Shown here: positions 50,254-60,715 of the stretch, one piece after another
How positions within the stretch are numbered: the stretch's first letter is position 1
Layout: the number at the start of each line of letters is the position of its first letter
Assembly: GCF_003315135.1 (NCBI RefSeq)
Contig: NZ_QNRK01000005.1
Span: forward strand, 124,001-188,000
DNA length: 64,000 bases
Reading direction: 5' to 3'
Origin: Roseiarcus fermentans
GTDB taxonomy: Bacteria > Pseudomonadota > Alphaproteobacteria > Rhizobiales > Beijerinckiaceae
Translations under genes and position numbers: made by a program
The notes under the pieces: generated by a model
The model's database searches: none
What the model was told of the DNA's origin: nothing
What the model saw: only the letters and a program-made list of their open reading frames with translations

Positions 50254-50763
50254 TCACGTGTCCGCAGGCGGCGCGACGACCATCCGGCCGGCCGCGAAGT
50301 CGATCTCCGGGACGACGGCCCTGGTGAACGGCACGAGCAGCGATTCGCCGCCGCCCCCGGGCGCGATCTCGAGAATGTCGCCGGCGCCGTAGTTCGACAC
50401 CGCGACGACGCGGCCGAGCGCGCGCCCGTCGGCCGTCACGGCCGCGAGGCCAATCAGGTCGTCGTGGTAGAACTCGTCCTCGCTCGGCGCGGGCAGCCGG
50501 TCGCGGCTGGCGAACAGCTCGACCCCCGTGAGCGCGGCGGCCGCCTCGCGGGTCTCGACGCCCTTCACCTTCGCCGCCAGCATGGCGTCTTTCAGCGGCC
50601 GCAGCCGCTCGAAGGAAAAGTCTCGCGTGCGCGCGGCGTCGGTCAGCGGCCCGTAGGCGCCGATCGCCTTCGGGTCGACGGTGAAGGACTGCACGCGCAC
50701 CTCGCCGCGCACGCCCTGCGGCGCGCCGAACCGGCCGACGAGGACGAACCGGTCCGCGCCCAT
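50254..50763 (-). CDS. rimM: 16S rRNA processing protein RimM
   Basis: A 169-residue assembly factor for the 30S head. The N-terminal RimM domain begins VLVGRFGAPQGVRGEVRVQSFT and the C-terminal PRC-barrel region has EFYHDDLIGLAAVT, with a VPFTRAVVPEIDFAAGRM end. It follows rpsP by 18 bases. The trmD and rplS genes that usually come next are absent; petA stands there instead. Confidence 0.95.
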   Translation of the reverse strand: MGADRFVLVGRFGAPQGVRGEVRVQSFTVDPKAIGAYGPLTDAARTRDFSFERLRPLKDAMLAAKVKGVETREAAAALTGVELFASRDRLPAPSEDEFYHDDLIGLAAVTADGRALGRVVAVSNYGAGDILEIAPGGGGESLLVPFTRAVVPEIDFAAGRMVVAPPADT

Positions 50764-50781
50764 GGCGCCGCGGCCGAAGGC

Positions 50782-51135
50782 TTACGCCGCAGCGGCTGCG
50801 GCCGCGGCCTTTTCGGCGGCGGCGAGACGCTCCTGCGCCTTCTTCTTCGGCTTGGCCTTCTCGGGATTGTTGCGCTGGTCGCGCTTGGCGAGGCCGAGGC
50901 TGTCGAGCAGGCGCAGCACGCGATCGGTCGGCTGGGCGCCCTTGGCCAGCCATTCCTTCGCCTTGTCCTGATCGAGCACCAGGCGGTCGGCGGCGTCCTT
51001 GGCCTTCATCGGGTCGAAGGTGCCGATCTTCTCGACGAAGCGGCCGTCCCGCGGCGAGCGCGCGTCGGCGATGACGATGCGGTAGAACGGACGCTTCTTG
51101 GCGCCGGCGCGGGACAGACGGATTTTCAGGGACAT
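50782..51135 (-). CDS. rpsP: 30S ribosomal protein S16
   Basis: A 117-residue S16 identified by [44 protein letters not shown]-terminal Lys/Ala-rich tail ([13 protein letters not shown]) is common in alphaproteobacteria. The start at 51135 is canonical. It lies in the ffh-GNAT-rpsP-rimM run. Confidence 0.97.
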   Translation of the reverse strand: MSLKIRLSRAGAKKRPFYRIVIADARSPRDGRFVEKIGTFDPMKAKDAADRLVLDQDKAKEWLAKGAQPTDRVLRLLDSLGLAKRDQRNNPEKAKPKKKAQERLAAAEKAAAAAAAA

Positions 51136-51167
51136 CTCGATTTTCCTTTTTTCAATCTTCGAATTTT

Positions 51168-51682
51168 TCAGTTGAGACGAAGGGCGGCGCGGGAGGGATG
51201 GCGGAAAATCGCGCAATCCGCCCCGCGAAACGGAACCACGCGTTCGAAGGTCGCTCCCAGTCGTTCCGCGACGCGGATCGAGGGCCTGTTTTCGACATCG
51301 ATCAGACTGATGACGGTCTCCCAACCGAGCGTTTCGTAAGCGAACGCCCGGGCCCGCCGGCCGGCTTCCTGCGCGAGGCCGCGGCCGCGCATCGGCGGCA
51401 GAATCGTCCAGGCGACCTCTCGGCCCGGAAATCCTTCCGGCGACCAAAGCCCTGCCCAGCCGACGAATTCCGCGGTCGCTTTGTCCGCCAGAACCCAGTG
51501 GCCAAAGCCTCTCAGGACCCAATGCCCAAGGTAGCTGGCCATACGGCGCCAGGCGTCGTCGCGCGAATGGACGCCGCCAATGAAGCGCGCGTCCCGAGGG
51601 TCGGCGTAGACTGCGGCGAACGGCTCGAAGTCGTCTTCGCGCCATTCCCGCAAGACCAGCCGCTCGGTCTCGAGAACGGGAA

Positions 51683-51686
<4 letters not shown>
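51168..51686 (-). CDS. GNAT family N-acetyltransferase
   Basis: A 172-residue RimJ/RimL-like acetyltransferase: [56 protein letters not shown] (acetyl-CoA site) and [18 protein letters not shown]. The GTG start at 51686 overlaps the ffh stop (GTGA), so it is coupled to ffh and precedes rpsP by 32 bases. The acceptor is unknown. It is an insertion into the usual ffh-rpsP order. Confidence 0.9.
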
Positions 51687-53251
<1,565 letters not shown>

Positions 53252-53641
53252 GTGCGCTCCTTTGAGGCGAATCGCGAAGGGTGAAGAGCGAAAGGTCAGG
53301 CCGAGACGCCCTCTCCTCGCTACTCGCCATTCGCCATTCGCGCGTTCATCCAACGCCAATCGCGCCCGGGAGCGCGACGCGCAGCCGGACGGGGACCGCC
53401 GATCGCGAGGAACGGACGGCTTGATCGACGAGGCGGAAACCTGACGAAGGGCCGGTCTTTAGGCGCGCGCGGCGGCGATGTCAATTGCGCGGACTGCGCC
53501 TAACTGCGCCTGCAAGGGCCGGGCGCGGGGCGGGGACGAGCCCCGGGGGTCCTTGGGTCCGACCCGTCGACCCCTGCGCGTCCTCGACAACGGATCCGCG
53601 CAAGACCTCGCGCCCATTCTTTCGGTCGGACCTCGCGCCTG
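53252..53641. other. Intergenic region upstream of ffh
   Basis: About 390 bases between the small membrane protein stop and the ffh start. No convincing gene, RNA or repeat was recognised; the sequence is very G+C-rich in its right half. Confidence 0.4.
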
Positions 53642-53803
53642 TCAGTCCTCGATGCCGATCGGCGTCTTCGAACGCCGCGAGAGGTATTCGCTGCCGGCGA
53701 CCCCCGCCAGAACGATCGCCCAACTCGCCGGATCGGCGACCGAGCCGTCGATGATCGCGGCAAGACCTGCGCTGACCACGGCGAACACTGCGATCCGTGT
53801 CAT
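53642..53803 (-). CDS. Small hydrophobic protein of unknown function
   Basis: A possible 53-residue protein beginning MTRIAVFAVVSAGLAAIIDGSVADPASWAIVLAGVAG, with one or two hydrophobic stretches and a basic end (YLSRRSKTP). The longer upstream frame (to 54001) is not convincing as protein. No family is recognised. The region upstream is A+T-rich and promoter-like. It is kept as a candidate only. Confidence 0.4.
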   Translation of the reverse strand: MTRIAVFAVVSAGLAAIIDGSVADPASWAIVLAGVAGSEYLSRRSKTPIGIED

Positions 53804-54207
53804 GGGAAGACTCCAAATCCGGTCTTGTGACCGCTTCGAACCACCTTCGCTTCGGTCGAAGTCGTGACTAGCATATCTCTTGCGATGCAGCAATAACGTT
53901 TCAAGAGTCGCCGCGAGATTGCGGCAATAAATAATCTTTAGCAACCGTCTCGGCCTGTCCCGGACGGCTCCGGGGCGATTGAGCGGGCGATATTGTGTCA
54001 AAAGCCGTCATGTAATCTGACATGATCTCGGTTAATCGGGTGAATCTGCCAGTTAACACTATTGTCGTCTCACCCGGAGGCGGGCATGGCGGTGGCCATT
54101 GGCGTCGCCTTTTCGCGCCGGGGCGGCCGTCTGACTCAAGTCAGCCCCAAAAATCCCGTATAGACTGGCGACGAAAGCGGCCGGAACGATTCGAGAAAGA
54201 GGCGCGG
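53804..54207. other. Promoter-rich intergenic region upstream of the RsmB-like gene
   Basis: Contains an inverted repeat TCATGT-N6-ACATGA (54008-54025), a short palindrome CTGACT-CA-AGTCAG (54131-54144), several TTAA elements, and a possible 25-codon reading frame with a good ribosome site (54086-54163). Regulatory or leader functions are likely but unproven. Confidence 0.5.
54086..54163 (+). CDS. Possible 25-residue leader peptide
   Basis: ATG at 54086 is preceded by GGAGG (54076-54080) with the ideal 5-base spacing. The frame of 25 codons (MAVAIGVAFSRRGG, then LTQVSPKNPV) ends at TAG 54161, 44 bases before the RsmB-like start. It could be a leader peptide or small protein. No homologue is known to me. 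Confidence 0.35.
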   Translation: MAVAIGVAFSRRGGRLTQVSPKNPV

Positions 54208-55572
54208 GTGATCAGACAGCAGCGCGGATTTTCCGGACCCCGGGCTCGAACGCCCGAGCCGCCGCAGCCCGGGCTCACCGCCCGGATCGCCGCGGCGCGG
54301 GCGGTCGTCGAGGCCGTGACGATGGCGAGGCCGGTCGACGAGCGGCTCGCCGCCGACCTGTCTCTTCGCGATCCTCGCCTCGACCCGCGCGACCGGGCGC
54401 TCGCGCGCTCGATTGCGACGGTTGCGCTGCGACGCCTCGGCACGATCCGCAAGGCCCTCGCCCAGAGAATGGAAAAGGGCCTGCCGCGCCGCTGCGGGGC
54501 GCTGGAATGGACGCTGGTCGCGGGCGCGGCCCAGCTTCTCTTCATGGAGACGCCCGATCACGCGGCGGTCGACCTCGCCGTGCGGGCGGCGCGGGCGGAC
54601 GCAGCCAGCGCGCCGTTCGCGGGGCTCGCCAATGCGGTGCTGAGGGCGGTGGCGCGCGATCGCGACGCCATTCTCGCCGCCTCCGATCCGCTCGACGACG
54701 ACACGCCGCCCTGGCTCGCGGCGCGCTGGCGCGCGACCTGGGGCGAAGAAGCCGCGCGCGCGATCGCCGCCGCGAACCGCTGCGAGCCGACCCTCGACCT
54801 CAGCGTGAAGAGCGACCCGCAGCAATGGGCGGATCGCCTCGGCGGCGTCGTGCTGCCGACCGGGTCCGTCCGCCTCGATTCCCACCGTCCGATCGCCGAG
54901 CTCGAAGGCTATGGCGACGGTGAGTGGTGGGTGCAGGACGCGGCCGCGGCGCTGCCGGCGCGGCTTCTGGGCCCGCGCGCCGGACTGCGCGTGGTCGATC
55001 TGTGCGCGGCGCCGGGCGGAAAGAGCGCCGAACTGGCCGCGGCCGGCGCCTCGGTGGTGACGGTGGACCGGTCCGCGGAACGGCTGAAGGTCCTCGCCGC
55101 CAATTTCGAACGGCTGAAGCTGCACGCCGACATCGTCGTGGCCGACGCCCTCGCCTTCGACGCGCCGCTGTTCGACGCGGCGTTGCTCGATGCGCCATGC
55201 ACCGCCACGGGCACGATCCGCCGCCACCCCGACGTCGCCTGGCTCAAGCGCCCCGCCGATCTCGCCGTCCTGGTCAAGCTGCAGGCGCAGTTGCTCGACA
55301 AGGCGGTCGCGCTGACCCGCCCCGGCGGACCGATCGTCTACTGCACCTGCTCGCTCGAGCCCGAGGAGGGCGAGGCCCAGATCACCGCCCTGCTTCGGCG
55401 CAACCCCGACGTCGCGAGGTCGCCGATCTCGGTCGGGGAGATCGGCGGCCTGTCCCAATGTCTCACGCCGGCCGGCGAACTGCGGACGCTGCCGTTTCAT
55501 CTCTGGGGCGATAATCCCCGCCGCTCTGGGCTCGACGGGTTTTTCGCCGCCCGGCTCGTCAAGACCGGCTGA
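54208..55572 (+). CDS. RsmB-like rRNA cytosine-C5 methyltransferase
   Basis: A 454-residue protein: an N-terminal NusB-like helical domain (about 25-150) and a class I methyltransferase domain with VDLCAAPGGKSAEL (SAM motif I), DAPCTATGTIRRHPD (motif IV cysteine) and CTCSLEPEEGE (motif VI, catalytic cysteine). This is the architecture of RsmB, which methylates C967 of 16S rRNA. The GTG at 54208 follows AAAGAGG by about 6 bases. Confidence 0.92.
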   Translation: MIRQQRGFSGPRARTPEPPQPGLTARIAAARAVVEAVTMARPVDERLAADLSLRDPRLDPRDRALARSIATVALRRLGTIRKALAQRMEKGLPRRCGALEWTLVAGAAQLLFMETPDHAAVDLAVRAARADAASAPFAGLANAVLRAVARDRDAILAASDPLDDDTPPWLAARWRATWGEEAARAIAAANRCEPTLDLSVKSDPQQWADRLGGVVLPTGSVRLDSHRPIAELEGYGDGEWWVQDAAAALPARLLGPRAGLRVVDLCAAPGGKSAELAAAGASVVTVDRSAERLKVLAANFERLKLHADIVVADALAFDAPLFDAALLDAPCTATGTIRRHPDVAWLKRPADLAVLVKLQAQLLDKAVALTRPGGPIVYCTCSLEPEEGEAQITALLRRNPDVARSPISVGEIGGLSQCLTPAGELRTLPFHLWGDNPRRSGLDGFFAARLVKTG

Positions 55573-55592
55573 AGCGGGAAGGGGCGATCGTC

Positions 55593-56372
55593 GTGCCGAA
55601 ATTTTCCGCCAATCTCAGCTTCCTGTTCACCGAGCTGCCGTTTCTCGACCGTTTCGCCGCCGCCGCCGCGGCGGGGTTCGAGGCGGTGGAGTACATGTCG
55701 CCCTATGGCCATGATCCGCGCGCCATCGCCGCGCGCCTCGCCGACCACGGCCTGACCCAGGCGCTGTTCAACCTGCCCGCGGGCGACTGGGACGCGGGGG
55801 AGCGGGGACTCGCGATTCGTCCGGACCGCGTCGCGGCGTTCCGCGACGGGCTGGCCGTCGCGCTCGACACCGCCGATGCGCTCGGCTGCCTGCGGCTGAA
55901 CTGCCTCGCCGGGATCGTTCCCGCCGGCGCCGACCGGCGGGCGCTTGAAGCGACCCTGGTCGACAATCTCGCCTTCGCCGCGGACGCCGCCGCGCGGCGG
56001 GGCGTGCGGCTCCTGATCGAGCCGATCAACGACCGCGACATGCCCGGTTTCTTTCTCACCCGGAGCGACGACGCGCTGAAGCTGATCGAGCGCGTCGGGT
56101 CGCCGAACCTCTGGCTTCAGGCGGACATCTATCACATGCAGGTGATGGAGGGCGATCTCGCCCGGCGGCTCGAGGCGGCGGCGGCGCGCGTCGCGCACAT
56201 CCAGATCGCCGACAATCCTGGGCGGCGCGAACCGGGCACGGGCGAAATCAACTACGGCTTTCTCATCCCCTTCATCGATCGGCTCGGCTACGACGGCTGG
56301 ATCGGATGCGAGTATCGCCCGACGACGACCGCGGAAGCGGGCCTCGGCTGGATGCGCGCCTATCGGACCTGA
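55593..56372 (+). CDS. Hydroxypyruvate isomerase-like TIM-barrel protein
   Basis: A 259-residue sugar-isomerase-type TIM barrel of the Hyi/OtnI group. Marks are ANLSFLFTELPFLDRFAAAAAAGFEAVEYMSPYG, LIEPINDRDMPGFFL (E-x-N-x-R metal site), QADIYHMQVMEGDL, and HIQIADNPGRREPGTGEINYGFL, which is almost diagnostic for the family. It interconverts hydroxypyruvate and tartronate semialdehyde or a related 2-oxo-sugar acid. The GTG at 55593 follows GGAAGGGG. Confidence 0.92.
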   Translation: MPKFSANLSFLFTELPFLDRFAAAAAAGFEAVEYMSPYGHDPRAIAARLADHGLTQALFNLPAGDWDAGERGLAIRPDRVAAFRDGLAVALDTADALGCLRLNCLAGIVPAGADRRALEATLVDNLAFAADAAARRGVRLLIEPINDRDMPGFFLTRSDDALKLIERVGSPNLWLQADIYHMQVMEGDLARRLEAAAARVAHIQIADNPGRREPGTGEINYGFLIPFIDRLGYDGWIGCEYRPTTTAEAGLGWMRAYRT

Positions 56373-56441
56373 GGACGCGATCGTCGCGCCTGCCCATCCG
56401 GCCTCACATTCGCATTCCACGTGTCAAAAATGTGTCCAGAG

Positions 56442-56457
56442 TGTGACGGTCGTCACA
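56442..56457. promoter_or_regulatory. CRP/FNR-type palindrome TGTGA-N6-TCACA
   Basis: TGTGA-CGGTCG-TCACA is a perfect match to the CRP consensus, with its centre about 45 bases upstream of the start site that would be set by TATAAT at 56483-56488. Its place between two gene ends is unusual. Confidence 0.5.
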
Positions 56458-56482
56458 GCCGAGCCCGGCGATCTATGGTGAA

Positions 56483-56612
56483 TATAATCATGCGGCGTCG
56501 GGGGAGTTGGCGTCGAGAGTGGGTTTTCGCAATCAAGGATGCGTCATAGGGCGAGGCAGTCGCGGCTCTTGCGCGCGGCTGCTGGCGCACCGCCGTGTGC
56601 GGCGACCCTTTT
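56483..56612 (+). ncRNA. Candidate small RNA
   Basis: TATAAT (56483-56488) follows the CRP-like site. A transcript from about 56495 would contain a 9-base long-range stem (56531-56539 with 56620-56628) and the hairpin CGCCG-TGTG-CGGCG (56591-56604), followed by CTTTT at 56608-56612. The 3' end is not certain and the T-run is short. No recognised RNA family; predicted from structure and promoter only. Confidence 0.3.
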
Positions 56613-56649
56613 CGGGTTGTCCTTGATTCCGAAAGCCCGCACGACGCCG

Positions 56650-57609
56650 CTATTGCAGCCGCGGCCGTTTCAGGAACGCGGCGCGATCGGCGGAACGGAT
56701 TTTCACGCCGAGCGCGCGCCCGTCGCGAATGATCTCGATCGGCACCTCGACGCCGGCCTCTCCCAGATCCCAGACCTTGCGGTAGAAGTCGCCGAGATCG
56801 GTCACCTCGTCCCCGCAGACCGAGGCCAGAATATCGCCGCGACGAAGCCCCGCATTCGCCGCCGGACCGGGTTCCGACACGGCCGCCACGACGATCTCGC
56901 CTTCGTTCTGCGCCGAATAGACGCCGAGCCAGGGCCTGGCCGGCTTGTTCACCCGGCCGTAGGTCAGAAGGTCGTCGAGGATCGGCGGCAGCAGGCCGAT
57001 CGGCACGATCATGTTGACGTCCCGCGGCCCGCCGCGCTCCGGAGACTGCTCGACGTGGAGGGAGCCGATTCCGATCAGCCGGCCGTCGGCCCCGATGGCG
57101 CCGGCGCCGCCCCAGAAGGGGTGCGCCGGCGCGGTGAAGATCGCCTCGTCGAGATAATATTCCCAGTAGCCGGCGAACTCCTGCTTGCCGACGATTTCCG
57201 CCTGCACGGGCTTCGTCCCGCCGCCGGCGGCGACGAGAATGGAATCGCCGAGCCGAGCCAGGTCCGAGCGCCCGAGTTCCAGCGCCGGACAGTCGAGAGG
57301 CTCGAGCGCCTGAACCAGGCCGAAGCCCGATTCCGAGTCGATGCCGAGCGCGTGGGCGTGAATGACGCGCCCGTCCGCCCGCGCGAGCCAGACGGTTTCG
57401 GCTTCCGTGACGAGGTAGCCGATCGTCAGAACCAGACCGTTCTCGCCGATCACCACGCCGCTGCCGGTCCGCTGCTCGCCGAGCGTCTTGGCGGTGAACG
57501 CGTCCTCCGGAATCGACGACTGAACCGTCACGATCGACCGGAGCGCCCGCGCCGTATCGAAGCCCGGCCTGGTCGCCTTCCATTCGTCCCGACGCGGCTT
57601 TTCCGTCAC
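56650..57609 (-). CDS. S1C trypsin-fold PDZ protein lacking the catalytic triad
   Basis: A 319-residue HtrA-like protein. Trypsin fold (about 25-185) with TGSGVVIGENGLVLTIGYLVTEAE and SLHV, then a PDZ domain (about 225-305; GLRRGDILASVCGDEV). Aligned with DegP-type proteases, the catalytic His is Y65, Asp is G95 and Ser is G167 (HPFWGGAGAIG). No signal peptide is seen, so it is predicted to be cytoplasmic. It is likely a scaffold, chaperone or inactive binder. The GTG at 57609 is the start. Confidence 0.86.
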   Translation of the reverse strand: MTEKPRRDEWKATRPGFDTARALRSIVTVQSSIPEDAFTAKTLGEQRTGSGVVIGENGLVLTIGYLVTEAETVWLARADGRVIHAHALGIDSESGFGLVQALEPLDCPALELGRSDLARLGDSILVAAGGGTKPVQAEIVGKQEFAGYWEYYLDEAIFTAPAHPFWGGAGAIGADGRLIGIGSLHVEQSPERGGPRDVNMIVPIGLLPPILDDLLTYGRVNKPARPWLGVYSAQNEGEIVVAAVSEPGPAANAGLRRGDILASVCGDEVTDLGDFYRKVWDLGEAGVEVPIEIIRDGRALGVKIRSADRAAFLKRPRLQ

Positions 57610-57713
57610 CGTTCCTCCCCTCCGAATGAGAGCTGGCGGACTCTACGTCCTTGAGGCCGAAGCCGCAATTCCGGCTTTCCGGTTCCGTCCCCGCGTCCCG
57701 CCGGAAGCCGGCG

Positions 57714-58667
57714 TCACGCCTCCGGGTCGAAGCGCTCGGCCCTTTCCCGCTCCCACTTCTCGATGCCGGCCCAGATGTCGTCCGCGGTCTCGGCGTACCA
57801 GAACAGGTCCCGGTCCTCGGGATCGACGACCCCCTCGTCGACGAGGAAGTCGAAATCGACCGTCTTGCGCCAGTGCTGCTCGCCCACGAGCACGATCGGC
57901 ATCGGCCGGATCTTTCGCGTCTGGCTGAGGGTCAGGACCTCGAACAACTCGTCGAGCGTGCCGTAGCCGCCCGGAAACGCCACCAGCGCCATCGCGCGCT
58001 GCAGGAAATGCAGCTTGCGCAGCGCAAAATAATGGAAGTTGAAGCACAGCTCCGGCGAGACGTAGGGGTTGGGAAACTGCTCGCGCGGCAGGCTGATGTT
58101 GAGGCCGATGGACTCGGCCCCGGCTTCGAACGCGCCGCGGTTGGCCGCCTCCATGACGCCCGGGCCGCCGCCCGTCACGATCAACGTCCGCCCGTCGCCG
58201 GCGGCGGCGTTCGCCTCGGCGACGATCCGGCCGAACGCGCGGGCGATCTCGTAATAGCGGCTGTTGGCCAGCAGGCGCTCGGCGATCGCGAGGCTTCTCT
58301 CGTAGTCCGGCGCGTCGCCCGAAGGACGCTTTGCCCGCAAGGCTTCGACGCGCCGAAGCGCCTCTCCCGGCTCGCAGATGCGCGAGCTGCCGAACACCAC
58401 GATCGTGCGTTCGACCTTGGCGGCGCGAAGCCCGAACTCGGGCTTCAGGTAGTCCATCTGCAGGCGCAAGCCCCGCACGGCGTCGCTTGAGAGGAAGTCG
58501 ATGTCCTCGCTGGCGAGGCGATAGGACGGAGACTCGAGGATGGCGAGCACGCGCGCCGCCGCCTCCGGATCGTCGCTGGCCAGCGACGACAGCGGCGACG
58601 GCAGGGGCCTTACCCTGTCGAAAGGCTCCGGCGGATGCGGAACCGGACTCCTCGGGCGGCTTTTCAT
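57714..58667 (-). CDS. LOG family protein (TIGR00730-like)
   Basis: A 317-residue LOG protein related to cytokinin-activating nucleoside 5'-monophosphate phosphoribohydrolases. The diagnostic motifs are VTGGGPGVMEAANRGAFEAG and FPGGYGTLDELFE. The N-terminal 60 residues are a poorly conserved extension. Hydrolysis of the ribose-base bond of AMP-like nucleotides is expected. It follows rfbA on the same strand by about 65 bases. Confidence 0.93.
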   Translation of the reverse strand: MKSRPRSPVPHPPEPFDRVRPLPSPLSSLASDDPEAAARVLAILESPSYRLASEDIDFLSSDAVRGLRLQMDYLKPEFGLRAAKVERTIVVFGSSRICEPGEALRRVEALRAKRPSGDAPDYERSLAIAERLLANSRYYEIARAFGRIVAEANAAAGDGRTLIVTGGGPGVMEAANRGAFEAGAESIGLNISLPREQFPNPYVSPELCFNFHYFALRKLHFLQRAMALVAFPGGYGTLDELFEVLTLSQTRKIRPMPIVLVGEQHWRKTVDFDFLVDEGVVDPEDRDLFWYAETADDIWAGIEKWERERAERFDPEA

Positions 58668-58731
58668 CGTCTGGTTCCGTTTTGCCGGGCCGTTGGCCTC
58701 GAGCCCCCCGGCCCGTCGACGGGCGTTGTCG

Positions 58732-59619
58732 TCACCGCATCCTTGTCTCGCGCCGCTCAGACAGGATCGAGCGCAGGTACTGGCCGTAGGCGCTCTTGCC
58801 GAACCGGTCGGCGAGCGCCCCGAGTTCGGCGGCGCCGATGAAGCCTTGATCGTAGGCGATCTCCTCCGGGCAGCAGATCTTCACCCCCTGACGCACTTCC
58901 AGCGTACGCACGAAAGCCGCGGCGTCCACCAGCGAATCCGGGGTTCCGGTGTCGAGCCAGGCGTAGCCGCGGCCCATGCGCTCGACGCTGAGCGAGCCGG
59001 CCTCGAGATAGACCCGGTTGACGTCGGTGATCTCGTATTCGCCGCGCGCCGACGGCTTCAGCGCCTTGGCGATCTCGACCACCTGCGCATCGTAGAAGTA
59101 GAGGCCGGTCACCGCCCAGTTCGACCGCGGCTTCGAGGGCTTCTCCTCGATGGAGAGGGCGCGGAACGACGAGTCGAACTCCACCACGCCGTAGCGCTCC
59201 GGGTCCGGCACGTGATAGGCGAACACCGTCGCGCCTTTGGCGCGGGAAGCTGCGCGTCGCAACTGCTCGCTCAGCCCCGCCCCGTAGAAGATGTTGTCGC
59301 CGAGGACCAGCATCGCCGGGTCGCCGCCGACGAACGCCTCGCCGATGACGAAGGCCTGGGCCAGCCCGTTCGGGGTCGGCTGCTCGGCGTATTCGAAGCG
59401 CATGCCCCACTGGCCGCCGTCCCCGAGCAGGCGGCGGAACATCGGCATGTCGTGCGGCGTCGAAATGATCAGAACCTCGCGGATTCCGGCCAGCATCGCC
59501 ACCGACAGCGGATAGTAGATCATCGGCTTGTCGTAGACCGGCACGAGCTGCTTCGAGACGGCCAGCGTGATCGGATGCAGACGGGTGCCCGAGCCCCCGG
59601 CCAGAATGACGCCCTTCAT
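58732..59619 (-). CDS. rfbA: Glucose-1-phosphate thymidylyltransferase
   Basis: A 295-residue RfbA/RmlA making dTDP-glucose from glucose-1-phosphate and dTTP. It opens with [38 protein letters not shown], the nucleotidyltransferase loop, and has [16 protein letters not shown], and [10 protein letters not shown]. The ATG overlaps the rfbB stop (ATGA). It is the last gene of the rfbCDBA cluster. Confidence 0.97.
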   Translation of the reverse strand: MKGVILAGGSGTRLHPITLAVSKQLVPVYDKPMIYYPLSVAMLAGIREVLIISTPHDMPMFRRLLGDGGQWGMRFEYAEQPTPNGLAQAFVIGEAFVGGDPAMLVLGDNIFYGAGLSEQLRRAASRAKGATVFAYHVPDPERYGVVEFDSSFRALSIEEKPSKPRSNWAVTGLYFYDAQVVEIAKALKPSARGEYEITDVNRVYLEAGSLSVERMGRGYAWLDTGTPDSLVDAAAFVRTLEVRQGVKICCPEEIAYDQGFIGAAELGALADRFGKSAYGQYLRSILSERRETRMR

Positions 59620-60698
59620 GAGTCGACTCCGATCGCGACCGGCGGGTCCTCGGCCAGCACGCCGAGTCGCTCGCCGGCGTAGACCTTTTCGCGCAGCGGC
59701 CGCCACCACCATTCGTTGTCGAGGTACCAGCGCACCGTCTTCTCGATCCCGGTGTCGAACGTCTCCTGCGCCCGCCAGCCGAGCTCGCGCTCGAGCTTGG
59801 TCGCGTCGATGGCGTAGCGCAGATCGTGCCCGGGACGGTCGGCCACGAACGTGATCAGATCGGCGTAAGGCCGGACTGCGGGCTTCAGCCGGTCGAGAAT
59901 GGCGCAAATCGTGCGCACGACGTCGATGTTGCGCCGCTCGTTGCGGCCGCCGACGTTGTATTTCTCGCCGATCCGGCCACGGCTCACGATGACGTCGAGG
60001 GCGCGGGCGTGGTCCTCGACATAGAGCCAGTCGCGCACGTTGGTCCCGGCGCCGTAGACCGGCAGCGGCTTGCCGTGCATGGCGTTGAGGATGACGAGCG
60101 GAATCAGCTTCTCGGGGAAGTGATAGGGCCCGTAGTTGTTGGAGCAGTTGGAGATGACGGCCGGGAACTTGTACGTGTGCGCCCAGGCGGAGACGAGGTG
60201 GTCCGACGCCGCCTTGGAGGCGGAATAGGGCGAGCTGGGGTCGTAGGGCGTGGTCTCGACGAACAGGCCGTCGGGCCCGAGCGAGCCGTAGACCTCGTCG
60301 GTCGACACGTGCAGGAAGCGGAAGGTTTCGCGCCCGTCGCCGGAAAGGCCGAGCCAGTGGGCGCGCGCCGCCTCGAGCAGCGAGAACGTGCCCAGAATGT
60401 TGGTCTGGATGAAGGCGTCGCTGCCGGTGATCGAGCGGTCGACGTGGCTCTCGGCGGCGAGGTGGATGACGTGATCCGGCCGGAACCCCGCCAGCGCCTC
60501 CGCGATTCCCGCCCGGTCGCAGATGTCGATCTTGGCGAAGCGGTAGTTCGGCGCGTTGCCGATGGTCGCGAGCGACGCCAGGTTGCCGGCATAGGTGAGA
60601 TTGTCGACGTTGAGCACGTCGACGCCGGCGCCGACCAGGTGACGGCACAGCGCCGACCCGATGAATCCCGCGCCGCCCGTCACCAGGACCTTACGCAT
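59616..60698 (-). CDS. rfbB: dTDP-glucose 4,6-dehydratase
   Basis: A 360-residue extended SDR. The Rossmann loop [26 protein letters not shown], a catalytic TDEVYG (T-D-E) and [12 protein letters not shown] (YxxxK) are all present. The ATG at 60698 is preferred because GGAG lies 9 bases before it; the ATG at 60707 would abut the ribosome site. It makes the 4-keto-6-deoxy intermediate of dTDP-L-rhamnose. Confidence 0.97.
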   Translation of the reverse strand: MRKVLVTGGAGFIGSALCRHLVGAGVDVLNVDNLTYAGNLASLATIGNAPNYRFAKIDICDRAGIAEALAGFRPDHVIHLAAESHVDRSITGSDAFIQTNILGTFSLLEAARAHWLGLSGDGRETFRFLHVSTDEVYGSLGPDGLFVETTPYDPSSPYSASKAASDHLVSAWAHTYKFPAVISNCSNNYGPYHFPEKLIPLVILNAMHGKPLPVYGAGTNVRDWLYVEDHARALDVIVSRGRIGEKYNVGGRNERRNIDVVRTICAILDRLKPAVRPYADLITFVADRPGHDLRYAIDATKLERELGWRAQETFDTGIEKTVRWYLDNEWWWRPLREKVYAGERLGVLAEDPPVAIGVDS

Positions 60699-60715
60699 GT
60701 CGTTCATCTCCACGG

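Larger units (their letters stand above)
56373..56649. other. Convergent gap with CRP-like site and possible structured RNA
   Basis: Both neighbouring genes end here, yet the gap carries a CRP-like palindrome, a perfect TATAAT and complementary segments AATCAAGGA (56531-56539) and TCCTTGATT (56620-56628) enclosing a second hairpin. A short plus-strand RNA is possible; see the separate findings. Confidence 0.5.

Noticed and set aside
53804-54001. N-terminal extension of the small hydrophobic protein upstream to 54001
   Set aside because: It is Arg/Leu-rich without structure and covers A+T-rich promoter-like sequence; the internal ATG at 53803 makes better sense.
54032-54056. TTAA elements upstream of the RsmB-like gene as a CtrA box
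   Set aside because: Spacing between the two TTAA elements is 17 bases, not 7.
56475-56549. A 24-codon open frame starting MVNIIMRRRGSW near the TATAAT
   Set aside because: It has no ribosome site and its start lies upstream of the predicted transcript start, so it is unlikely to be translated.
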